Below are positions 16,603-22,813 of a stretch of DNA of 26,218 bases, one piece after another. Under the pieces are notes generated by a model. It was given only the letters and a program-made list of their open reading frames with translations, searched no databases and was not told the origin of the DNA. Both the position numbers and the translations under genes were made by a program. The stretch is from DATLFP01 sp035540955 (GTDB lineage Bacteria > Actinomycetota > Acidimicrobiia > Acidimicrobiales > CADCSY01): assembly GCA_035540955.1 (NCBI GenBank), contig DATLFP010000099.1, positions 1 to 26,218 of the forward strand, in the 5' to 3' direction. Position 1 is the first letter of the stretch, and each line of letters starts with the position of its first letter.

Positions 16603-18071
16603 GAACCACTCCCGCTGATGGGCGCCGCCGTGGTCATGCCGATGAAGGCACCTGCGGTGAACCGGCGGCGCCGAGCCAGCATCGCCGTGGCCGGTCGGGT
16701 GTAGAGCCAGAACACGATCAGGTCGAGGATGGTGGCCAGGCCGAGGAAGAAAGCGAAGCCGCGCACCGGACCGACGGTGAGGAGGTAGAGGGTGGCGGCG
16801 CCGATGAGCGCCGCGGTGTTGGCGATGATCGTCGTGCGGAGGGCGTGGCGGAACCCACGGTCGACGGCGACGCGGAGGGTCGACCCCCGGCGCAGCTCGT
16901 CCTTCAACCGCTCGAAGTACACGATGTAGGAGTCGACGGTGATGCCGATCGACACGATGATGCCGGTGACGCCCGACAGCGAGAGGGCCAGGCCCTGGGT
17001 CTCACCGAGCCAGGAGATGACCGACCACTGCAGCGCGGCCCACACGCACAGCCCGGAGATCACCACGAGGCCCAGCAGCCGGTAGTAGAGGACCATGTAG
17101 AGGAGGACGATGGCGGCGCCGACCGCACCGGCGACGAGGCCGGCACGGAGCGAGTCGCGCCCCAGCGACGCCGAGACCACCTGCGCGTCCTGCTGATCGA
17201 GCTGTACGGGCAGCGAGCCGTAGCGGAGCACGAGCGCGAGGTCCTTCGCCTCGCCCTCGGAGAATCCCCCGGTGATCTGGATGCGGTCCCGCTCGAAGGT
17301 GGGCTCCTGGATCTGCGGGGCCGACACGACCTCGCCGTCGAGGGTGATGGCGAGGAGGCCCGACGGGCACGTCGGCTGCCGGGCGAAGCACTGACCGGCG
17401 AGCTCGTTGAACCCGTTGATGCCCGCCGAGGTCATCTCCAGGGCCACCGCCCACTGGGAGATGCCGTCGAACTCGGCGCGGGCGGTGGCGATGCCGCTGC
17501 CGAACACGGTGGTGGGGCCCAGCCGGTAGCGGAGCGGGTCGTCCCGATCCGGGAGCACGACCTCCTCCTCGGCTCGGTCCTCCTCGCGATCGGTGGTCGC
17601 GATCGGCGCCGCGGTCGTGGTGGTGGTGGTCTCGTCCCCGGCCGCCGTCGTCGTGGTGGTCCCGTCCCCGGCCGCCGTGGTCGTGGTCGTCCCGTCCTCG
17701 TCGATGCCCTCGGCGCCATCGGGGGGAAGGACCTCGAGCACCGGCCGGAAGCGCAGCTCGGCGGTCTGGCCCACGATGTCGAGGGCGCGCTGCTGGTCGC
17801 GCACGCCCGGCAGCTCGACGAGCACGGTGTCGCCCTGGCGGACGATGTCGGGCTCGGCCACGCCGAGCGCGTCCACCCGGGAGCGGATGATCTCGATCGC
17901 CTGATCGATGGCGTCGGACGGCGTGCCGTCGGGCGGTTGCAGCACGACGGACGCCCCGCCCTGCAGGTCGAGGCCGAGCTCGGGCGAGCTGCCGGTCACG
18001 AGCGTGGCGATGAGCGACCCGAAGGCCAGCACCACGATGAAGATGAGCGATCCCGCCCGGCGCTTGCGCAC
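16599..18071 (-). CDS. secD: Protein translocase subunit SecD with Thr-rich insert
   Basis: 490 residues from GTG 18071, which shares one base with the yajC stop (TAGTG); the longer open frame only runs back through yajC. TM1 covers about 8-26, then the SecD signature LGLDLQGGASVVLQP. The large periplasmic region contains a low-complexity insert at about 128-155 made of (D/E)GTTTTTAAG-like repeats, then the conserved head domain, where ITGGFSEGEAKDLALVLRYG precedes VQLDQQDAQVVSASLG. Five C-terminal membrane segments follow, including TGIIVSIGITVDSYIVYFER. It partners SecF and YajC in Sec export. The insert sits in an otherwise normal protein and may be a flexible, possibly glycosylated linker (inference). 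Confidence 0.96.
   Translation of the reverse strand: MRKRRAGSLIFIVVLAFGSLIATLVTGSSPELGLDLQGGASVVLQPPDGTPSDAIDQAIEIIRSRVDALGVAEPDIVRQGDTVLVELPGVRDQQRALDIVGQTAELRFRPVLEVLPPDGAEGIDEDGTTTTTAAGDGTTTTTAAGDETTTTTTAAPIATTDREEDRAEEEVVLPDRDDPLRYRLGPTTVFGSGIATARAEFDGISQWAVALEMTSAGINGFNELAGQCFARQPTCPSGLLAITLDGEVVSAPQIQEPTFERDRIQITGGFSEGEAKDLALVLRYGSLPVQLDQQDAQVVSASLGRDSLRAGLVAGAVGAAIVLLYMVLYYRLLGLVVISGLCVWAALQWSVISWLGETQGLALSLSGVTGIIVSIGITVDSYIVYFERLKDELRRGSTLRVAVDRGFRHALRTTIIANTAALIGAATLYLLTVGPVRGFAFFLGLATILDLIVFWLYTRPATAMLARRRRFTAGAFIGMTTAAPISGSGS
17608..17700. repeat. 30-bp in-frame tandem repeat inside secD
   Basis: Two nearly identical 30-base units (17641-17670 and 17671-17700) and a more diverged, slightly longer unit before them encode the Thr-rich decapeptide repeats of SecD. 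Unit length is a multiple of three, so copy-number changes would keep the reading frame. Confidence 0.8.
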
Positions 18072-18343
18072 TACTCGTCGGTGGGATGCTCGGGCATGAT
18101 GCGCCGCGTCACGGCGGCACGAACGACTCGGACCTCCATCGGCGTTCCCCGCCCGACGTCGAGGACGATCTCCTCGTCGTCGAGCGACGTGATGCGTCCC
18201 ACCAGGCCGCCGGCGGTGAGCACGACGTCGCCCAGCTCGATCGAGGCGACCAGCTCGCGCTGCGCCCGGAGTCGCTGCTGCTGCGGCCGGATCGTGAAGT
18301 ACCACATGGCGCCGAACAGCAGGATGAGGATCAGGAAGCCCAT
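18071..18343 (-). CDS. yajC: Preprotein translocase subunit YajC
   Basis: 90 residues from ATG 18343. One N-terminal membrane helix (GFLILILLFGAMWYF) leads into the YajC signature IRPQQQRLRAQRELVASIELGD and a short beta domain, VVLTAGGLVGRITSLDDEEI. A TTG five codons upstream (18358) is a possible earlier start, but an ATG directly before the membrane helix fits the family. YajC binds SecDF at the membrane. It lies between tgt and secD, the usual tgt-yajC-secD-secF order. Confidence 0.93.
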   Translation of the reverse strand: MGFLILILLFGAMWYFTIRPQQQRLRAQRELVASIELGDVVLTAGGLVGRITSLDDEEIVLDVGRGTPMEVRVVRAAVTRRIMPEHPTDE

Positions 18344-18367
18344 AGGTCGGCGGACCAACCTAGTGGA

Positions 18368-19429
18368 CTACCGCCACACCTCCAGGATCCCGGCCCGGAA
18401 GGACTCGTAGGTGCCGTCGTCGATGGCGGACCGCGCCGCGCGCACGAGCGACAGCAGCCAGTGCAGGTTGTGCACCGTGAGCAGGCGGCCCGCCGTCGGC
18501 TCCCCCACCTGCAACAGGTGGCGGAGGTATCCGGCCGACCATCGCTCGCAGGTCGTGCACGGGCACGCCGGGTCCGACGGTCCGGTCTCGGACGCCCAGC
18601 GGGCGTTGCGGAGGTTGATCCGCCCGGCAGCGGTGAGGAGCGTGCCGTGGCGGGCGAGGCGGGTGGGCAGCACGCAGTCGAACAGGTCGACACCCAGCCC
18701 GATGGCCTCGACGATGGCCACGGGATCGCCGACGCCCATGAGGTAGCGCGGTCGGTCGGCGGGGAGGGCGTCGAGCGTGGCGGCCAGCGCCGGCAGCATC
18801 TCCTCCCTCGACTCCCCGACCGAGAAGCCGCCGATGCCGTAGCCGTCGAAGTCGAAGGCGACGGTTCGCTCAGCGCTCTCCCGGCGCAGCGCCGGATCGG
18901 TGCCGCCCTGGACGATGCCGAACAGGAGCTGGCCGTCGCGGCGCGGGGTGGAGCGGGCGCGCGCCGCCCAGGCCGCGGTCCGCTCGACCGCCACCCGGAC
19001 GACCTCCTCGGGCGCCGGCAGCGCCGGGCACACGTCGAGCACCATCTGGATGTCGGCGCCGAGCTGCGACTGGACCTCCACGGCCCGCTCGGGGGTCAGG
19101 CGGTGGGTCGAGCCGTCGTAGGTCGAACGGAAGGTCACGCCGTCGTCGTCGACGTGTGGCGCGAGCGAGAACACCTGGAAGCCGCCGGAGTCGGTGAGCA
19201 CGTGGCCGTCCCACCCCATGAAGCGGTGCAGTCCGCCGAGCTGCGCCACCACGTCGGCGCCCGGGCGCAGCATCAGGTGATAGGTGTTGGCCAGCACGAC
19301 CTCGCAGCCGAGGGCGGCGAGGTCGACGCTGGTGAGGTGCTTCACTGCACCGCGCGTCCCGACCGGCATGAAGCACGGGGTCGAGAAGGTGCCGTGGGCG
19401 GTGGTGACCGTCGTGCGCCGGGCAGTCAT
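18368..19429 (-). CDS. tgt: Queuine/preQ1 tRNA-guanine transglycosylase
   Basis: 353 residues, ATG 19429 lying in the last copy of the tandem repeat at its 5' end. Active-site Asp D80 (LTDSGGFQVFSL) and nucleophile D251 (GVDLFDCVLPTR) are present, as is the zinc site C289/C291/C294 plus H320 (ACPCTTC...VH). Residues GYGIGGFSVGE form the substrate pocket. The enzyme exchanges guanine 34 of GUN-anticodon tRNAs for preQ1. QueA, which acts next in the pathway, is encoded just upstream. Length is slightly below the usual 370-375, mostly from short termini. Confidence 0.97.
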   Translation of the reverse strand: MTARRTTVTTAHGTFSTPCFMPVGTRGAVKHLTSVDLAALGCEVVLANTYHLMLRPGADVVAQLGGLHRFMGWDGHVLTDSGGFQVFSLAPHVDDDGVTFRSTYDGSTHRLTPERAVEVQSQLGADIQMVLDVCPALPAPEEVVRVAVERTAAWAARARSTPRRDGQLLFGIVQGGTDPALRRESAERTVAFDFDGYGIGGFSVGESREEMLPALAATLDALPADRPRYLMGVGDPVAIVEAIGLGVDLFDCVLPTRLARHGTLLTAAGRINLRNARWASETGPSDPACPCTTCERWSAGYLRHLLQVGEPTAGRLLTVHNLHWLLSLVRAARSAIDDGTYESFRAGILEVWR

Positions 19430-19491
19430 CGGCGACGTTCCGGCAACCGCGCGTCGCCGACGGGTCGGGACGGGGATCGTTCGGCGGTCAT
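19426..19491 (-). other. Mini-ORF 2 (21 codons) between queA and tgt
   Basis: ATG at 19491 overlaps the stop of mini-ORF 1, and the frame ends at TGA 19428-19426, overlapping the tgt ATG at 19429. The peptide begins MTAERS and ends LPERRR. Same length and termini as mini-ORF 1, with a different centre. Ribosomes could pass from queA through both mini-ORFs to tgt by termination-reinitiation; this is inference. Confidence 0.4.
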
Positions 19492-19553
19492 CGGCGACGT
19501 TCCAGCAACAGCGTCGCCGACAGCTCCGGAAGGTGGGAGCGTTCGGCGGTCAT
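19488..19553 (-). other. Mini-ORF 1 (21 codons) between queA and tgt
   Basis: ATG at 19553 overlaps the queA TGA, and the frame ends at TGA 19490-19488, which overlaps the next ATG. The peptide begins MTAERS and ends LLLERRR; its first residues resemble the start of Tgt (MTARR) and its last copy the end of QueA. It exists because the 62-bp unit preserves the ATGA coupling. A real peptide product is unproven. Confidence 0.4.
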
Positions 19554-20536
19554 CGGCGACGTTCCAGCAACATCGCGTCGCCGAAGGAGAGGAAGCGGTA
19601 GCCCTCGGCGAGCGCGATCGCGTAGAGGTCACGCCACCGGGGCCCGATGAACGACTCGATCAGGAGCAGCAGCGTCGACCGCGGCAGGTGGAAGTTGGTC
19701 AGCAGCACGTCGACCACCCTCCAGTCGTACTCGCCATGGATCAGCAGGCGGGTACGGCCGGCCGGCTCACCGGTTGCCGCCGCCGATTCGAGCGCTCGCA
19801 CCGTCGTGGTGCCCACGGCGACGACCCGCGCCGCGCGCTCCACGGCGGCCAGCGTGGCGTCGGGGACCGCGTACCGCTCGGCGTGCACGGCGTGGTCCTC
19901 GATGCGCGCCGCCGTCACCGGCCGGAAGGTGTCGAGCCCCACGTGGAGGTCGACGGTGACCACCTCGATGCCCCGGGCCCGAAGACCGTCGAGCACCGCG
20001 TCCGTCAGGTGCAACCCGGCGGTCGGTGCCGCCACCGACCCGGGTTGGCGTGCGTAGACCGTCTGGTAGCGGTCGGGGTCAGCGAGCGGCGTCGTGATGT
20101 ACGGCGGGAGGGGCACCTCGCCGTGACGGGCCAACGCGGCATCCACGTCGTCAGCCTCGACCCGCACCCGCCGGCTCCCGCCCTCCAGGCGGTCGCCGAT
20201 CCGCACCACGAGATCGCCGGCGTCGATCACCGTGCCCGGCGGGAGCCGGCGGCCGGGCCGCACCAGGGCCTCCCACCACCCCTCGCCCACCTCCTCGAGC
20301 AGCAGCACCTCCACCGCCCCACCGGTCGCCTTGCGCAGCCGAAGACGGGCCGGGAGCACCTTCGACTCGTTGACCACGACGACGTCGCCCTCCCGGAGCA
20401 GGCCGGGCAGGTCGCGCACGTGGTGATGGGCGGGGACGTCGTCGCTCCGGTCGACGAGGAGGCGAGCGGCATCCCGGGGCTCGACCGGCGTCTGCGCGAC
20501 CGCGTCGTCGGGTAGGTCGTAGGTCGGCGCGGCCAC
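19550..20536 (-). CDS. queA: S-adenosylmethionine:tRNA ribosyltransferase-isomerase QueA
   Basis: 328 residues, GTG start at 20536. QueA transfers and isomerises the ribosyl part of SAM onto preQ1-tRNA to give epoxyqueuosine. Family motifs are YDLPDDAVAQTPVEPRDAARLL at the N-terminus (first 20 visible in standard form), VVVNESKVLPARL near 53-65, APTAGLHLT near 168-176, DLHVGLDTFRPV near 195-206, VGTTTVRALES near 240-250, and TNFHLPRSTLLLLIESFIG near 280-298. It is the first gene of the minus-strand run and is slightly shorter than the 342-356 typical of the family. Its 3' end is the parent of the 62-bp repeats before tgt. The promoter must lie in the 59-base gap shared with the divergent protease gene. 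Confidence 0.97.
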   Translation of the reverse strand: MAAPTYDLPDDAVAQTPVEPRDAARLLVDRSDDVPAHHHVRDLPGLLREGDVVVVNESKVLPARLRLRKATGGAVEVLLLEEVGEGWWEALVRPGRRLPPGTVIDAGDLVVRIGDRLEGGSRRVRVEADDVDAALARHGEVPLPPYITTPLADPDRYQTVYARQPGSVAAPTAGLHLTDAVLDGLRARGIEVVTVDLHVGLDTFRPVTAARIEDHAVHAERYAVPDATLAAVERAARVVAVGTTTVRALESAAATGEPAGRTRLLIHGEYDWRVVDVLLTNFHLPRSTLLLLIESFIGPRWRDLYAIALAEGYRFLSFGDAMLLERRR

Positions 20537-20595
20537 GACGGGAATCTTCGCGAGCCGACCGCAAGATCACGACTTCCTACCCGTTGGAGATGCCG

Positions 20596-21456
20596 ATGCG
20601 TCGCCTTCCCCTCCTGTTCCTCCTGGGTGCCGCCGCCCTGCTCGGAACCCTGCCGGTCAGCGGCTCGAGCGCCCTCCTCGGGGGCGTGCTCACGCCGCCG
20701 CCGACCGCCACCTGGACCCTCGCCGGCGTGCCCTGCAACCTCATCGAGGTGCCAGCCGCCGCACCGGTCGGGGTGGGCACCTGTCCCGGCGTGCGGCCCG
20801 GCGCCATCGTCACCTCCGACGGCGGGCAGTGCACCCTGAACTTCCTCTTCCAGGGCGGGGACGGCCGCCGCTACATCGGGACCGCCGGGCACTGCATCCT
20901 CGGTGACAGCCCCATCGGCGGCGACGCCGGCGAGGCGTCGTGGTCCCCCGGGACCGGGCCCGAGGCCCGCGACGCCAGCGGCGCCCGCATCGGCGAGTTC
21001 GCCTACGCCGTGCTCCAGGACCCCAAGGACTTCGCCCTCATCCGCATCGACGCCGGTGTGGCCGCCGACCCCCAGCTGTGCCACTTCGGCGGGCCCACCG
21101 GGATCAACAGCGACACGCCCGGCCTCGACGACCCCACCGTGCTGCAGCTCTTCGGCAACGGGGTGGCCATCGGCACGGTCCTGCCGGCGCGGTCGCTGGT
21201 CGCGCTCGGGATGCCGAGCCCCGACCACGTGTTCGCCGAAGGCGTGGTCCTCCCGGGCGACTCCGGCAGCGGCGTGACGAGCAGCGACGGCCGCGCCGTC
21301 GGCGTCGCCGTCACCGTCGGCGTTCACACCGCTTCGATCGGTACCAGCGGCATCGATGCCGGCACGGTCGGCATCACGCGCCTCGCCCCACAGCTCGCAC
21401 GGGCGTCGGCGGTCCTCGGGACCAGCCTGACCCTGCAGACCGCCCCGACCCTCTGA
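20596..21456 (+). CDS. Secreted chymotrypsin-fold serine protease
   Basis: 286 residues from ATG 20596, which has GGAG six bases upstream; a TTG at 20584 and ATG at 20590 are less well placed. A signal peptide is clear (MRRLPLLFLLGAAALLGTLP, cleavage probably near 24-30). The catalytic triad is visible: H99 in GTAGHC, D145 in DFALIRID and S223 in GDSGSG, in the order and spacing of trypsin-like (S1-type) proteases. Cysteines at 47, 63, 79, 100 and 162 could form disulfides. Substrate is unknown. It is the only protease here, placed directly before an ECF sigma gene on the same strand, and diverges from queA with a very short gap. A hairpin after its stop likely terminates it. Confidence 0.85.
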   Translation: MRRLPLLFLLGAAALLGTLPVSGSSALLGGVLTPPPTATWTLAGVPCNLIEVPAAAPVGVGTCPGVRPGAIVTSDGGQCTLNFLFQGGDGRRYIGTAGHCILGDSPIGGDAGEASWSPGTGPEARDASGARIGEFAYAVLQDPKDFALIRIDAGVAADPQLCHFGGPTGINSDTPGLDDPTVLQLFGNGVAIGTVLPARSLVALGMPSPDHVFAEGVVLPGDSGSGVTSSDGRAVGVAVTVGVHTASIGTSGIDAGTVGITRLAPQLARASAVLGTSLTLQTAPTL

Positions 21457-21479
21457 CCCCGGGGGACGGGTGGTACCCG

Positions 21480-21507
21480 CGCCCCGGCCGCTCCTGCGGC
21501 CGGGGCG
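21480..21507 (+). terminator. Hairpin terminator after the protease gene
   Basis: CGCCCCGGCCGC-TCCT-GCGGCCGGGGCG is a 12-bp perfect GC stem with a 4-base loop (arms 21480-21491 and 21496-21507), starting 23 bases after the stop. A TGATGGGTTTTC sequence with four T follows. This is a convincing rho-independent terminator separating the protease from the sigma gene. Confidence 0.75.
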
Positions 21508-21570
21508 TGATGGGTTTTCGGGCCCGGCAGGGGGACAGGGGGCGTGCGCCGAAAGAGAGGACGGAGACCG

Positions 21571-21586
21571 CGCCCGGGCCCGGGCG
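21571..21586. promoter_or_regulatory. Perfect 16-bp GC palindrome in the sigma-factor leader
   Basis: CGCCCGGGCCCGGGCG is self-complementary over all 16 bases and ends 31 bases before the sigma GTG. It may be an operator or a cruciform/RNA structure near the sigma promoter. In sequence this GC-rich a short palindrome can also arise by chance, so the regulatory call is tentative. Confidence 0.3.
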
Positions 21587-21617
21587 TGGCTCGCCGTCAC
21601 GCACAGGGGAGGGTCAG

Positions 21618-22649
21618 GTGGCGATCACCGCGGAGGACATCGACCTCGCCGCGGACCGCGAGCTGGTCGAGCGATGGCAGGCCGGTGAGCACGAGGTCTT
21701 CGACGATCTCTACCGCCGCTACTTCACCCGCCTCCGCTCCTACTGCCAGCGCCGCGTCGGTGACCGCGACACGGCCGAGGAGATCGCCCAGGAGGCCTTC
21801 GTCAAGGCGCTCCAGGCCCTGCCCCGCTTCGCCGGTGACCGGCGGTTCTACCCCTGGGTCACCGTCATCGCCTCCCGCCTCTGCGTCGACCACCACCGCC
21901 GGCTCGGCCGGGTCCGGCCCACCGAGGACGTCGATCCCGGCTCGGTCGACGGTGACCACGGTGAGCGGCTGGCGTTCCTGGCCGACGTCGACAACCTCGA
22001 CCGGGCCTTGCAACGGCTCGGCCCCCGCCACCTCGAGGTGCTCGAGCTGCGGGAGCGCAAGGGCATGTCCTACGCCGAGATCGCCGACCACCTCGCCGTC
22101 CCCCAGACCACGGTGGAAGCGCTCCTCTTCCGGGCCCGCAGGGCGCTGCGCCGCGAGTTCATGGCCATCGCCGGAGACAGCCGGCTGGCCGCCCTGCCCG
22201 TCGTCGGCGCCATCGTGCGCCGGCTGGCGGCGGTGCGGGATCGGGCCCTCGGCGACCTGCCGGCCCTCGCCCAGCTCACCGGACCAGTGGCGGCCGGCGC
22301 CATGGCGGCGCTGGTGACCGCGATCCCGCTCGCCGCCACCGAGCCGAGCGTGCCGCCGGCGCCGTTGGCGCCGCCGGCCATCGTCCGCGTGGTGACCACC
22401 CCGGACCCGGCGCCGGCCACCGAACCGCCCGAGGCGCTGCTCGCTCCACCGGCGGCGACCCCCGCGCCGGCGCCGAGCCGCCCGTCCGACACCCCGGTGC
22501 CCGGCGTCGAGAACGTCGGGGCCGACGAGGCCCGCAGCCGTGCTGCCGGCATGCCCGTCCGCATCGACCTCGGGCCGGTCGGCATCGGGCTCGACCCCAG
22601 CGACCCCCTCGGGTGGCGCCCGAGTGACCAGGATCAGGAGGACCGATGA
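21618..22649 (+). CDS. ECF-type RNA polymerase sigma factor with C-terminal membrane/Pro-Ala-rich extension
   Basis: 343 residues from GTG 21618, preceded by GGGGAGGG. Sigma region 2 lies at about 25-97 (DLYRRYFTRLRSYCQRRVGD, DTAEEIAQEAFVKALQALPR, WVTVIASRLCVDHHRR) and region 4 at about 127-180 (LQRLGPRHLEVLELRERKGM, SYAEIADHLAVPQTTVEALL, FRARRALRREF). Beyond the sigma core there are about 160 extra residues: a linker, a hydrophobic stretch at about 219-241 (LTGPVAAGAMAALVTAIPLA) that could cross the membrane, a Pro/Ala/Thr-rich tail, and a hydrophilic C-terminus. Some ECF groups have such fused regulatory tails. There is no anti-sigma gene beside it; the next gene encodes a small secreted peptide overlapping by ATGA. 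Targets are unknown. Confidence 0.9.
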   Translation: MAITAEDIDLAADRELVERWQAGEHEVFDDLYRRYFTRLRSYCQRRVGDRDTAEEIAQEAFVKALQALPRFAGDRRFYPWVTVIASRLCVDHHRRLGRVRPTEDVDPGSVDGDHGERLAFLADVDNLDRALQRLGPRHLEVLELRERKGMSYAEIADHLAVPQTTVEALLFRARRALRREFMAIAGDSRLAALPVVGAIVRRLAAVRDRALGDLPALAQLTGPVAAGAMAALVTAIPLAATEPSVPPAPLAPPAIVRVVTTPDPAPATEPPEALLAPPAATPAPAPSRPSDTPVPGVENVGADEARSRAAGMPVRIDLGPVGIGLDPSDPLGWRPSDQDQEDR

Positions 22650-22813
22650 CCATTCGCCGGATGCTGCTCGGCGGGGCGATCGCGATCGCCTCCCTCACCG
22701 CGGCCGCGCCCTCGGCGGGCGCCAGCACCGCCTGCGTCTGGGTCGACCCGCACGGGGTCTGCCTGTCCAACCCGCTGCCGGCGCTGCCCAAGCTGCCGGG
22801 CCTGCCGCTCTAG
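22646..22813 (+). CDS. Small secreted peptide coupled to the ECF sigma gene
   Basis: 55 codons from ATG 22646, overlapping the sigma stop as ATGA, to TAG at 22813. The N-terminus is a signal peptide (MTIRRMLLGGAIAIASLTAA, then APSAGAS as a likely cleavage region). The mature part would be about 28 residues: two cysteines eight apart (TACVWVDPHGVCLS), then a Pro/Leu tail (NPLPALPKLPGLPL). I recognise no family. Shortness puts it below common gene-calling limits. Coupled translation with a sigma factor suggests a linked role, for example ligand, inhibitor or target of an envelope signal; that is inference. Its TAG stop overlaps the convergent ruvB stop in a CTAG. Confidence 0.65.
   Translation: MTIRRMLLGGAIAIASLTAAAPSAGASTACVWVDPHGVCLSNPLPALPKLPGLPL

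Larger units (their letters stand above)
19426..19585. repeat. 62-bp tandem repetition of the queA stop / tgt start junction
   Basis: The sequence TCATCGGCGACGTTCC begins at 19426, 19488 and 19550, exactly 62 bases apart each time. The third copy is the authentic 3' end of queA (codons for FGDAMLLERRR and the TGA); the first contains the tgt start codon. About 36 bases of each unit are well conserved, with a few substitutions and a two-base deletion in the middle copy; the remainder of each unit has diverged. Each copy carries a GGAA eight bases before an ATGA stop/start overlap on the minus strand. It looks like two rounds of tandem duplication of a coupled gene junction. Confidence 0.92.

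Noticed and set aside
19426..19585. CRISPR array
   Set aside because: Only three imperfect units, no constant-length unique spacers, and the repeats derive from the queA/tgt coding junction; no cas genes nearby.
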